Shown: positions 22,118 through 32,479 of the stretch, piece by piece | Layout: every line of letters begins with the position of its first letter | How positions within the stretch are numbered: position 1 is the first letter of the stretch | NCBI GenBank assembly: GCA_030015575.1 | Contig: JASDDO010000016.1 | Coordinates: forward strand, 459,248,141 to 459,312,140 | DNA: 64,000 bases | Direction of reading: 5' to 3' | From: Agapanthus africanus | Taxonomy: Eukaryota > Streptophyta > Magnoliopsida > Asparagales > Amaryllidaceae | Program-made: the position numbers and the translations under genes | The notes under the pieces: model-generated | Database searches by the model: none | Told to the model about the DNA's origin: nothing | Seen by the model: the letters and a program-made list of their open reading frames with translations, nothing else

Positions 22118-22175
22118 TTTATTCATGTTCCGAAAGTCTTTACAAGGTATTCTGGGCTCCTCAGCCTTACAAAAA
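22118..22175 (-). terminator. Poly(A) signal region of antisense gene 2
   Basis: AATAAA on the minus strand (22118-22123) lies about 105 bp after the stop codon at 22228. The adjacent 22146-22175 block matches 8689-8718, after antisense gene 1, at about 28 of 30 positions. Confidence 0.55.
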
Positions 22176-22227
22176 GTGCCCAGGGGCTTACAAAATTTGA
22201 GAAAAATAAAGGAGAAAAACAAAATGC

Positions 22228-24285
22228 TCACGCTGCAGGCTCTGCCCGGATCTCTCCTTGCTCGGCACCGCCCTTACGGGTCGGAGCTTCTACTTCCGTA
22301 ACCGCCCTTCCCCCAGCGCCGGCCCCCTGCGGCGTGTCTACCGAAAGCGAGACCCGAGCGCGGAGCTCACCGTCGGCAAACTCCAGCTTTAACGCCTTGA
22401 CAGCATCAAGAGCTAAGTGCCAAATGATGGCAGAGGCTTCGCCAATGTCGGCGTAGAACTGGTCTGACGCCTTGTACATGTCCACCGACTTGCGAGCTCG
22501 GAGCTCGGCGATCTTCGCCGCCTCAAGCACAACTTCGATCTCCCTTTTGTTGGCGTCCCTCGCTTTCTTCATTACGGCGTAGCGCTTGCCCAACTCCTCC
22601 AACTTGGCCTCGACGGTTCGATGGGACTCCTGGCTCTTGGAGATCATGAGCTCCCCGGTGGCCAACCAGCTTTCGAGGGCGGCTGTCTTCTCCTTCTCCT
22701 GCCACAGCTAAAGGCACAGGTCCTCCGCCTCCGAAGACAATTCCCCAGCCTTCCTCATGGCCGGGGCAATCTCCTTGGATTCTATGTTGACGATAAGGGT
22801 GCAATGTTAGAGGACCTAAGGAAAGCAGTAGATGGATTTAAAGGTGTTCAGACCAAGAAAGGGCACTTAAGATAATACTTAAATAGATACCAACCTAAAC
22901 TGCCTCCTGAGCAATGGCGACCACTTGGGCCTTTAGGGTCCCCCGGGGAATCTTGCCCCCGGTCGACTTCTCCATATTCGCGAGCAAGCTGTCGGCGACG
23001 GAATGCCCCGAAGGGACCACGAAGCATACATCCCCCTCCTGCATGGGGATCCCATTGGGGATATCAGTCGACGGCGCATGGGAGACCGTCCTTTTCCTCT
23101 TGAGGGGAACCTCGGTTCCCCCTTCCTCCATTTCCCGGGTTCCGGGTCTCACGCTTGCTTTTGGCTACCCCCGCGGCGATCATCGGGGGCTCGGGGTGAT
23201 GTGGAAGTCCTTGCCGATGGTGACAGTCTCAGGGGCGAGCTCGGGCCAGCTCGGGACAGGGTCACACCCCCGGCCTTCTTCTGGGACGAAGCGGCTATGG
23301 CAGCTAGGATCCTGGATCGGTCCATTTGTCCTGCAAAGGAGAATACACAGAAAAGTTAGTAATGTAAGAAGGGCAAAAGGAAATTATTCAAGTCTAAATA
23401 GATCGTCCAAGCTCCTAACTTACCCACGAAGCGCGCAGGGCTAAGCCCGGCCCAGCTAAGGACCTGCTCGGAAAGCAAGACGTCGGCCCGCTAGATCGGC
23501 TCCAACATGGACACCGCCCTCGCCTCGGGAGATGACGACTGCTTCGCTCGCGGGCAATCGGCCCCGTGCCACTGTATAGGCACAGGCCACTTCTCTCCCT
23601 CGGGTGGCCCGAAGAATACAAACTTCTCTTTCTATTCGTGAATGGAAGAAGGAACGACTGCTACTCCTAACCCGACCGCCCCCCTTGCGTTTTTTGAAAG
23701 AAATGTACACCCATCTCAGATCATCCTTGCGGGTGCCAGGGTGATTTTTGTAATAGAGGAAGGAAGTAAGAAGGGTCTGGCTGAAAGGGATGTCATCAAG
23801 TATCAACCGGACCAGGAACCCTAAGAGAATTCTCCATGAGTTCGGCACTAGCTGGTCCGGGGCGAGTTGGAAGCAACGAAGTATCCTACATACTTCGGGT
23901 GGAAAGGGCAGACGCATTCCAGCCCAGAATGTATCCAAATACAGAGTAATCTCTTTGCCCTACACCTGATCCGCCCTTTCATCCTCCCTAGCTAAACGAA
24001 GCGAATAGCTAGGGGGAATATGGAAGCGAGCCCGAATTACGGTAAGCTCATCCATATTTCTCAAGATGGAGGGTGCATCACGAGCGTTCCCGATGCGCAC
24101 CTTATGGGCCCTTGTCGTCACCTGGTGACGAGCGGCGCGGGAAACCCTAACTCTATGGGGGAACCTGATGCAGATGGGGCAACCAAAGAGGCGGGAGAAG
24201 ACACCCTGGACTTGGCTCCAACAACTGGAACCTCATCGCTCGACTCGACCCTAACAACTTCTACCGACTCCCCAGAGAAAGACAT
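22228..24285 (-). pseudogene. Tat-A antisense gene 2: PF04195-type putative gypsy transposon protein
   Basis: A spliced gene opposite to gag-pol, as in Grande/RIRE2-type Tat elements; function unknown. Start at ATG 24285 (MSFSGESVEVV). The family-typical core is in exon 1, with NMDELTVIRARFHIPPSYS near 24040, then FWAGMRLPFPPEVCRILRCF and PNSWRILLGFLVRLI up to about 23800. An intron at 23331-23423 has a gtaagtt donor and ttgcag acceptor. The C-terminal exon (22228-22786) is a charged helical region ending near YKASDQFYADIGEASA, which matches the conserved tail of this family. Breaks: a frameshift near 24155 and a TAG near 23960, again where CAG or another sense codon is expected. A second intron around 22787-22899 is possible. 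Confidence 0.75.
23331..23423 (-). other. Intron of antisense gene 2
   Basis: On the minus strand the donor is gtaagttagg and the acceptor is tctcctttgcag, 93 nt, typical of plant introns. It supports real transcription of the minus strand. Confidence 0.6.
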
Positions 24286-24423
24286 CTAACCTGATTCAAG
24301 GGAAAGGTTTCGCCGAGGAAAGGTGCTAGAGATCTGATCTGAAGAGAAGGAGGAGTGCCGAGTAATCTCTCGCAATGAAGGAAAATAGTGGCGGAAGTGT
24401 AAACCCTAGGGGGGTTCCCCTCC

Positions 24424-24431
24424 TATTTATA
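24424..24431 (-). promoter_or_regulatory. TATA box of antisense gene 2
   Basis: On the minus strand the sequence reads ttgtataaataggagg. It sits about 140 bp upstream of the ATG at 24285. The segment 24432-24857 between it and the polypurine tract has no gene and probably contains the antisense promoter. Confidence 0.6.
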
Positions 24432-24857
24432 CAAATCGAGGGGAAGCATCCGATGGCCCCGATCATTTTCCGCCAAAACGAAGCGTCGCGTCTGCCAGCC
24501 GATGAAGCCCCACATGTCGAACGACCATTGGAGATGCCCCTTTGGCCGCATATGATAGCAACAACTTGTCGCATCCCCCAATCCGCGTCGGACACATGGT
24601 CTACACCTCAATAGACGTGCGATCGAATCGGCGCTCCTTCTTGAAAGCACTATCCTTTCCCTGATTCGCTGATGTCATCAAAGATGCGCGCGGAGATCCA
24701 AGCGCCCGAGATACGCCATGCGGGCTCATAAATCCGAATGACGCAACTGCCCTACACCGAGTCGCCCCGGAAATCCGCGCCGTTAGATTTTTGGCAACAA
24801 TCTGCGCCTAGAAAACCGATTAGACTATTCTCAACCCGACCCATAAATAGGTCGGGA

Positions 24858-24874
24858 CGAGAGTGGGGGGCTAA
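24858..24874 (+). other. Tat-A polypurine tract
   Basis: cgagagtggggggctaa directly precedes the 3' LTR and would prime plus-strand DNA synthesis. Confidence 0.75.
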
Positions 24875-25694
24875 TGATGATACTCATAAGTGGGAATTCC
24901 CCAGATCATGACATGTGGTAGATAACGTGTCCAGTGGCTCACAGGATATGAGCAAACACGATACACTGAAGGCATTCTTCGGGCCTTCGTCCCGAGAATT
25001 GATCCGACCTTCGATGGCCTCCCTGAACACTCCTATGCTCGCCTTACAAATAACCATCGGCTCGCTTCCAATCCCTCCTACACGCTGAGCTTCCTCAGCC
25101 TTCCCAGCTCGCCTCCGAGCTATTACAGAACCAAGCTTCCTCGGCCTCCCGCTCGCCTCTGAGCCTCCCGCCGAGCTAAGCCTCTCCGGTTCTACCGAGC
25201 AACCAAGAACGTAGAGCCCAAGCGCTTCCGCCACGGCTCCTCATATCTCTCCAGAAGCGAGATATCCACCACCCAACATCCCGCGTTCCACACCGTCGTA
25301 TCCCCCATTAACGAGCGCATCTCGTCATTAATGGGGGATCCTGTCATTCATGCAGGCGTAACGTCAGGGGTGTAACCGACGGCGAAGATCTCGCGCTATC
25401 TCGCTCCAAGTGACCACTATAAAAACCCTTCTCTCAGACGACTCAAGTAAGGAAATTTCAATCCAACAAGCCGCTACTCTGCTTAAATTTCTCAGCTAAC
25501 TTGATCATCGGAGGGTCCACAGTGGTACAACCACCCTGGGACTTCTTTGCAGGTAGCATGACTTCACCTCGAAATCAACCCATTAAGATCCATACGCTCA
25601 AGAAGACAACCATCAACACCAATCTCAGCTCTTCACCAACGCTCGCGACGGATCGACGGATGACAATATCTGAAGAAGATCCAGGCCTCCATCA
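24875..25694 (+). repeat. Tat-A 3' LTR
   Basis: 820 bp, starts tgatgatact and ends catca, followed by gtttc. Pairs with 2081-2882. TATA box at 25418-25425. Confidence 0.93.
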
Positions 25695-25699
25695 GTTTC
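25695..25699. repeat. Right target-site duplication of Tat-A (gtttc)
   Basis: Matches 2076-2080 exactly and fixes the right boundary of the element. Confidence 0.9.
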
Positions 25700-25704
25700 A
25701 AACT

Positions 25705-25804
25705 AAGCACCAAAGCGTCGGATCCCATCATAACTATACAGTCAAACGTGCTTGGACAGAGTAGTTTTAAGATGAGTGTCCTCCTAGGAAGTCCTATATT
25801 GCAT
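25705..25804 (+). pseudogene. 5S rRNA-like relic
   Basis: About 100 bp align without large gaps to plant 5S rRNA from near position 17 to the 3' end. It keeps cggatcccatca, the A-box region aacgtgcttgg and the C-box region ctcctaggaagtcct. Many substitutions are C>T or G>A. The first ~15 bases of 5S are not recognisable, and Tat-A inserted just upstream. It could be a dispersed 5S pseudogene, a Cassandra-type LTR (which carries 5S sequence) or a 5S-derived SINE. Not a functional gene. Confidence 0.75.
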
Positions 25805-25860
25805 ACTTGCATACTTTTATTGTTGTGGACGATTTATAATGGGACCATAATAATAATAAA

Positions 25861-26402
25861 GGAAAAGTGTTTTTAGTCCCTGTAGTCTAAAAGCAATAGA
25901 GTTTTGTCCTAGACCGAAAAATCTTGTTAAAAAACTTCCTTGACTACAAGATTCTTTGTTTTAATCCTTATACATTAACTAATGCTCTATTCGAATAATG
26001 TCCTTTGAGATAAAGTAATAAATTTACGTTTTAAAATACGGTACTTATTTTATAAAATACTATATTTACATTTTAAAATACTACATTGTGTTGAAATTAA
26101 TATATTTATGTTAAAATATTACATAGGACCTGAAATTGTTACATCAATGAATAAAACCATTACATCTATTACATTTGAATTGTTTAAACATAAATATAAT
26201 ACTTTATAAGATAAAAATGGTATTTTAAAATGTAAAGGTAGTTCTTTATTTGAATTGACATTATTGCATAACATGTTAATTAATGTATTATAAGCTCCAA
26301 ATCAGAAAAATCTTTGTGTTTAGAGAGAGTTTGACCTTTTTTTGGCTCATGGACTAAATCAATATTGTCTTTATAACTAAGGGCCCTAAATACATTTTTC
26401 CC
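25861..26402. mobile_element. Candidate MITE with imperfect ~50-bp inverted ends
   Basis: The left end (ggaaaagtgtttttagtccc...) and the reverse complement of the right end (gggaaaaatgtatttagggcc...) align over about 50 bp with mismatches, up to a shared ttagtcc/tttgtcc. The flanks are taataataa on the left and taataata on the right, consistent with a short TA-rich duplication. It has no coding capacity. Confidence 0.45.
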
Positions 26403-27360
26403 TAATAATATGTAGAATATATGTAACGACTACATTTTGTATATACTTTAATAAAAATCCATTAAAATATTTTGGTGTTGAATATTTTTTCTAGTGTTTC
26501 TTTGATGGAAATATTGTTTTATATTTTAAAACCACTAAATACAATTTTTGGGGATTTTTAGAATTTAATTTGCTATTTTAGAAAAGAAAAATGGTTTACG
26601 AAATAATTCCAAAGAATGAAAAAGAAATTATTTTGGACAAAATTATGCAAAAAATTAAGAAAACTTTAATTAGGAATTATTAGAATTCATTGAGATTTTT
26701 ATGATATTTTAAACTAATTTTAAAACATTTTTTAAAGAGAAAGATTTACTTTTAGAAAAAGGAATTATGATTAAAAGAATTATTTTAAAGAAAAATTATT
26801 ACAAAGTTAGAAAATAATTGATTAGGATTTTCCTATATTTTTTCTAATAATTAAAACTATTTTAAATTAATTTTATGAATTAAAAATAGATTTTTAAATG
26901 GTTTTTAGATTTTAAAAAAAAGAAAAAATGGGGAAAAAATTAGGATAAATTGTTGAAAAAACCCTGGCCCTTTAAACCCTTGTGAGAAACTCTGTGGACT
27001 TTTCCAACATGTTAAAAATCCTCTAGGCCCATCAATTTTTTTCTGAAATACTCTAAGGTTTGTATATTTTGGTATATTCCAACACCACCACTTATGACCC
27101 ATGTACGCAAGTACAAAGAGACAGCTGTCAATTTATTTGCAAAAAATATGCAGTTGAGTTGCATGTAATTTCTATGCCAAATTATGTTTTGGTGATTTTT
27201 TTTCCTTAAAGGACTGAGCATTAAATGCTTCAACTAAGTCATTTTCCCTTCAAATTCACTACCCCCCAAACCCTATTTGCCAATTGAACCATAATTATCC
27301 CTTTCATTTTCTTCATTATCATTCTCTTATTTATCCCATTTTCATTTAACTTCTAATAAT
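26403..27360. other. AT-rich non-coding sequence
   Basis: Very A/T-rich with long runs of ttta and aaat. I find no gene, repeat array or element end in it. Confidence 0.5.
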
Positions 27361-27545
27361 TTGCATGTAACTTCTAATAAACCGTATATAACTTCTAAGC
27401 AATTGTCTGTAACTTCTAATAACTTACCTGTAATTTCTAATAAGTTATATGTAACTTCTAAGCAGTTGCTTGTAATTTCTAATAAGTTGTATGTAACTTT
27501 TAATAACTTGTATGTAACTTCTAATAAACTGTATGTAACTTCTAA
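27361..27545. repeat. 21-bp minisatellite
   Basis: Roughly nine imperfect copies of tgtatgtaacttctaataact. The period is a multiple of three, so one frame stays open as repeats of YVTSNKL; that open frame is an artefact. Confidence 0.75.
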
Positions 27546-27750
27546 ACGAGTGAAAAAAAGAAACAGATGAATAGAGCTAGTTGTTTGTTCAAAATTTTCT
27601 TTCCGAAGGAATGTAAGTGTAATTTATGCCCATGTTAAATTCAAGGACAATTTTTTAGATTAAACTATATTAAAATAATATTATTAAAAATAAACCATTT
27701 TCAAAACATATTACAAAAATATACCACTTTCTGCCATGTAAATTTTTTTT

Positions 27751-27870
27751 AAGGGGCGTGGTTTGAAACCGCGCCCTTTACGTTTGTTTATTTCATCAAT
27801 GGACGCATTTTGAAAGTGCGCCCATATATTTTACTGAAAAACAATGGGGAGCATTTTGAAAGTGCATCCC
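27751..27870. repeat. Three GC-rich palindromic modules at the left side of the MULE
   Basis: Successive imperfect hairpins: ggggcgtggtttgaaaccgc followed by gccc (27753-27776), gacgcattttgaaagtgcg (about 27801-27823) and gggagcattttgaaagtgca (about 27847-27870). All have a gcgc-type arm and a tttgaaa centre in an AT-rich setting. Similar modules lie at 63811-63957. Confidence 0.6.
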
Positions 27871-27889
27871 ATTCCTCAATTTAAATAGA

Positions 27890-28200
27890 TACGATCTATT
27901 TATTTTCCTCATTCCTCTCTATTATCTCTCTTTCATCTACGCGCACGCACTCTCTCTCTCTGTGGATCCCTCTCTTTGCTCTCTCTCATCTCTCATCGAT
28001 CTCTCTCCCCCCACGACCTCTCTTCCCCCCTCCCCCGGCGATCTCTCCCTCTCGGTCTCTCTCTCTTTCATTTCTCTCCCTTTGGCTATCTCTCATCTCT
28101 CTATCTCCCTTTCTCCCCCCTCCCTCTCTGTCATCTCTTTATTCCTCAGTCCAGATCTCACATACATTCTCTCTCTATCGTGCAGATTTAGGTAGAAATT
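27890..28200 (+). promoter_or_regulatory. CT-rich leader of the MULE transposase gene
   Basis: A long tract of tctctctc type, preceded by AT-rich tatttatttt. It resembles the CT-rich 5' UTRs of plant genes and lies ~350 bp upstream of the first transposase codons. A gcag acceptor just before 28540 suggests a 5' UTR intron between about 28270 and 28540. Confidence 0.4.
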
Positions 28201-28548
28201 CACCGGCGAAAAATCACCTTCATCCTCGCCATCGTCATCGCCACCGTGAGCATCAAGAAGTTTAGCAAAACCCTAATTTTCTTTAAAAGTAATCCATTAA
28301 AATATTTCGTTCAAATTTGGTATTGGGAAAGCAATTCGAAAAAGTTGGGTACATATTAGGGGTTTTCCCGATTTTACTTATGACATATCAATAACTAGGA
28401 TACAGGTTTTTTCAACTTGTTACATGCTAGAAATATGGATTTTACTGTAAGTTTATGTAATTAGGTGAGTATAAATGTGAAGATAAATAAGTAGGTTGTT
28501 TGATGAGAACTCTTAAAGTATGCGTCAATTTTCGTGGCAGGTGGAAAA

Positions 28549-31275
28549 ATGACGGATAATTACATCCATCTGGTTTGCTATTTCGGTGGACAATTATCGA
28601 TTGGAAAAAATAATATTTCTGAATATGTCAGAGGCAAAACTAAGATGAATGGAGTCAAGAAGTCTAGCACATACAACGAGCTATGCCAAGTAGTATACAA
28701 AACTACCAAAATCAATCCGTTAGAGTTCAATATCTCCTTAATATGCAAATGACCAACGGAGCATGAATATACCGCTAATGAAGTATCCCATGACGAGTAT
28801 ACACAAGTCATGCTTGCATCGGAATCAAAATCGATTGAGCAGTTTGTGAAGAAGGAGACATTGACGTCTGCTTAACTGACCTAACCTTATTTTGAAGTGC
28901 CTGATCCTTCTTTTCGAGCATCCGAGCATTACCCGCAAGGAGAAATGACATGCATGCTCAATATGAATACTGATTCTACCGGCTTTATGTCTCCCACCAA
29001 TGATGAACAATATATAGATCAAAGTTACGTAGGTGAAATCACATCAAGTGGGACGTCGGTGAATTGGCAATTTACGAAGTAAGTATTACACTGCATATCT
29101 TTATACCATATATACATTTAGCGGAAGACTATTTATTGAGAGTGGAGGTATGCTATAGTTACTAAGTATTCATAAATTTGTGTGCAGTTCTTATGTACCA
29201 CCGATAGCTTATAATTGCATGTCACCGCCAAGTTTTGGTTTTAATTGCATGCCAACGCCAAGCTTAGACTTCAATATTCTGCCTCAAAATACCGAGCACA
29301 TGCAGTCATATAATACGAGATACAATACGGGATGAACACCATTTGCAAACGATGGGTCGGGATTTCATCGGTATGAAACTGGAATATTAAATACCATGCT
29401 AGTCCCTAATATTGGTTCCGCACATCCAACCGATATACCTGCTACGGATCTAGCGGTGTTGGAACATAATAGAGATGAATGTGGTGATGATGATGATGAT
29501 GCTGGTGATGAGGATAAGATTCAAGCATAAAATAGCATGCAAATTGCATATGTCCTTGACGATGAGAATGATATGCAGTGGATTACTAAGTCATGTGTTA
29601 ATAATGACTTCGTTGCGTTTGAAAATCCACTTGCCGATAATATGACAGATGCTCACATGTTATCTACAGCGGTAATGGAGAATGTCAACTTTCATGCTAA
29701 TAAACTTTCGGCAGTCAATATTGAAAGTAGGTTGAAGGTTGGCGATTTGTTCGAGAGTAAGGAGAAATTAGTTCAGGCAGTCAGCGTTTAGTCAATTAAA
29801 TATGGAGTTTTTTATAAACTAATCAAGATTACCAAGACCAAGTACACCGTCGTTTGTAAAACAGACGCGAACTGCCCGTGGAGGCTTCATACATATATCT
29901 CGAAGAAATCATCGACATGCCATTGGCAGATAAAGAAGTATGCGGGTAATCATACTTGTGTGAATTATGTAGTAAATTCAAATCATAAACATGCCACTTT
30001 TATATTCTTATGTAACAGGATATTGCCTTTTGTGAAAGTGGATGTCGATTTGACCCCCAAAACGATTCAAGTGCTTATAAAAGATACATTATTCATTAAA
30101 ATAAATTATATAAAGGCATGGAATGCATTGAATAAGGTATTGTCTAAAATATACGGAGATTGTGAAGATTCGTATGAACATTTACCACGATGCCTTACCG
30201 CCATCAAATCTACTAATCCCTGGACTGTCTTCAAGATAACGACGCTTAAATGTCAGAAAGAATGAGATATTTTACCCGTGGATTTTGGGTATTTGGACCG
30301 GCCATTGACGGTTTCGCTTATTATCGTCCCGTTCCCAGTATTGACGGGACACACTTATACGGTAAATACAAAGCAACTTTGCTCATTGCTACTGGTGCTG
30401 ATGCAAATAATGGCCTTTATCCTTTGGCATATGCTGTAGTTGGAGGTGAAACCACGGAAAATTGGGAGTGGTTCATTACTTGCATTCATCTCTACATTTT
30501 ATCTATGCAGGAAAGACACATTACTTTCATATCTGACCGGATGAAAGGGATTCCGACCGCACTAACAAAATCATGGTCGGAACCTCATAGTCATCGTTAT
30601 TGTATACGACATATCAGAGCCAACTTCTCAACTGCTGGATTTAGTGGCAAAACCTTACAGAGTTTGTTCTCTTAAATTGCATATGCAACAGATGACTTGA
30701 CATATACTGAGCTGAGAGAGGAATTTAAACGTATATGTCCAAGATCAGATACTTGGATTGAAAGTAGTCTTAAAAATGAAGAAAAAAGATGGTCTCTTTC
30801 GAAAGATAGTGGTAGACGATTTTGCATGATGACTACGAATACTTCATAAAACTTTAACGGGGTCTTAAAAAGATCTCGATCTTTGCCTATTCAGGCCTTA
30901 GTAAGACAGACTTTTTATCAGGCGAACAAACACTTTTTTGCACGACGTCAGGAGGGACAATAGTGGACGACAATGTTATGTCTTAAGTTTGAACAATTAA
31001 TAACAAGGGCTACTAATACGAGGCATGCTTAGATCATGAGGTTCAGCCAGTCTGAATGGCAGGTGACTGACAAAGATGGAAAAAATTACGCCGTAGTCAT
31101 CGATGGTAGGAACCGCAGTTGTACATGCAATATACCTAAGTTACAAAAGTTTCCTTATTCACATGTAATTTCAGTATGTACACAAGCAGAGGGTGGGGGA
31201 ACATTTCACATCACGATCTTGCTTCGAAGTGGTATTCTGTCTCCAAATACAAAGCAGCTTATGCCCCGTTGTTCC
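28549..31275 (+). pseudogene. mudrA-like: MULE (MURA-type) transposase
   Basis: Transposase of a Mutator-like DNA element, decayed. The N-terminal exon begins MTDNYIHLVCYFGG. A plausible intron with a gtaagtatt donor lies at about 29080-29190. The MULE DNA-binding domain runs from LFESKEKLVQAV (about 29745) through CPWRLHTYIS. The DDE core contains SIDGTHLYGKYK (about 30340), LYPLAYAVVGGETTENWEWF and FISDRMKGIP. A SWIM-like zinc finger (SCTCN...FPYSH) is near 31115, with the expected Cys of PCxH replaced by Tyr. Stops are scattered and there is a frameshift near 30245. The frame ends at 31275 in YAPLF, where Tat-B inserted. Confidence 0.85.
31271..31275. repeat. Candidate left target site of Tat-B (gttcc)
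   Basis: The five bases before the Tat-B 5' LTR, inside the transposase frame. I could not find gttcc directly after the 3' LTR, so the duplication is unconfirmed. Confidence 0.35.
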
Positions 31276-32018
31276 TGTTGGGGTCGAAAAATGCACCCCG
31301 GTTGACCAAGTCAAAGTCAAGGTCAACCACAAGTAAGCGGGCCCAAGTCCAAGCAAGTGGGCCCATGCCCAAGTCGAGTCTGAACATGAAGCGGCCAGCC
31401 CTCCCCCATGCCGAAATAAAAAATCATGTAATAAATAATTTTGATGTAATTTTTTATACATGAATGTAAGAAAAATGGGCATAAAGCCAAATTTTTGTAA
31501 AGCCCATGAGTTATGTGCAAAAGAAATGAGCACATGAGGCATGGGATGGGCAAAATGCCATTTTGTAAAGCCCAATAGGCTATATGTAAATGTGTAAGCC
31601 TATATAAGGCAACATGATGATGAATAAAGGATACACTTTTCATTCTCTAAAAATTCTAGGGTTTTTTGTGCCTCCTTCTCCTTCATCGAGGTTCTAAACC
31701 TTCTCCCCCCTTTTCAATTAAATCAAGAATTTTACTCTTCCTTTTCCAAAACTAAATAGTTTTTCACCACAAAACCCACAAAGGGGAACTCAGATCTCCC
31801 ATCAGATCTCAAAATAAGAGATTTTTAAAATCTCATACTTCTTGTTCTTCAAGATCCGGCCAACAGAGGTGGAAGAAGGAGACCCATCTCCAAAGACCCC
31901 ATTTTGGGAAAGACCCAAGGCTCAGGGGAGAAGAAAGGGGTTTCCTTGAGCATTTACAAAGATTTCTTGGAGTTTAACTCCATAAATTAAAGTTTCTGGG
32001 AGTTTAACTCCATAAACA
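31276..32018 (+). repeat. Tat-B 5' LTR
   Basis: Starts tgttggggtcg and matches 58854-59570 throughout, including a TATA box and the paired agtttaactccataaa motifs near the end. The match stops around 32016. No recognisable PBS follows, so the LTR end or PBS may have been deleted. Confidence 0.8.
31601..31607 (+). promoter_or_regulatory. TATA box of the Tat-B 5' LTR
   Basis: TATATAAG-type box in gcctatataaggcaac. The 3' LTR has ttatataagg at about 59158-59167. Confidence 0.65.
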
Positions 32019-32026
32019 GTCAAGCA

Positions 32027-32479
32027 ATGACCGCCGATTTCATACAAATGGAGACCGAAGCCCTTCGGGAGCCTGATTCTCTCAGACATGTGCCATTATC
32101 TGAAAAGGGAGGACCAAAGAATGATCGGCCTCAAGGACCAGCATCAGTAAGGGAACCTACTCTAATGGAGAGAAAGAAGAAGGTGTACTCCTTCAGGAGA
32201 GATGAGGTCTACAATATATTCGAGGACGCCTTGAACAACGGTCTGCAACTGCCTATTCCGAAGAGGCCACATGAAATGAATATGACTGGAAATCCCATAT
32301 ACTGCTCATATCATAGGTTAGTGAGTCATACCATTGAAGACTGCTGTGTTTTCAAAGATTGGGCAGAGGACCAATACAAGCTTAGAAAAACCTCACAGTT
32401 CTCGGATGTATCGGCAAGCCACAGAGCTACGGTCATCAACACAGCTCCGCTAAGATCAAACTTCGAGGAGCTGGGATAA
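32027..32479 (+). pseudogene. gag: Tat-B gag C-terminal remnant
   Basis: A clean frame of 150 codons corresponding to the C-terminal part of Tat-C gag. The shared arrangement is ERKKKVYSFRRDEVYNIFED (Tat-C: ERLKRPYSFPRD...), then a CSYHRLVSHTIEDC knuckle of C-x2-H-x4-H-x4-C form (32303-32344), then VFKDWAEDQYK. The capsid domain and everything after the knuckle are missing. The Met at 32027 may be fortuitous, because the frame is also open upstream into the LTR. Confidence 0.7.

Larger units (their letters stand above)
2081..25694 (+). mobile_element. Tat-A: Tat-lineage Ty3/gypsy LTR retrotransposon with nested insertions
   Basis: Two direct LTRs (2081-2882 and 24875-25694) start tgatgatact and end catca, flanked by gtttc duplications. 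Between them lie gag, protease, RT, RNase H, an extra archaeal-type RNase H and integrase, in that order. A long 3' region follows, carrying two antisense genes and a tandem array. The dual RNase H and the antisense PF04195-type protein place it in the Tat lineage. Without the solo LTR and the Athila-like element it would be about 12.4 kb, within the usual Tat range. It is defective: many nonsense codons and at least one frameshift. Confidence 0.92.

Noticed and set aside
25705..25804. Functional 5S rRNA gene
   Set aside because: The 5' end is missing and there are many substitutions; there is no clear T-run terminator in place.
27962..28195. 77-codon Ser/Leu/Pro-rich frame
   Set aside because: It is the translation of a CT-rich tract in a leader, with no conserved content.
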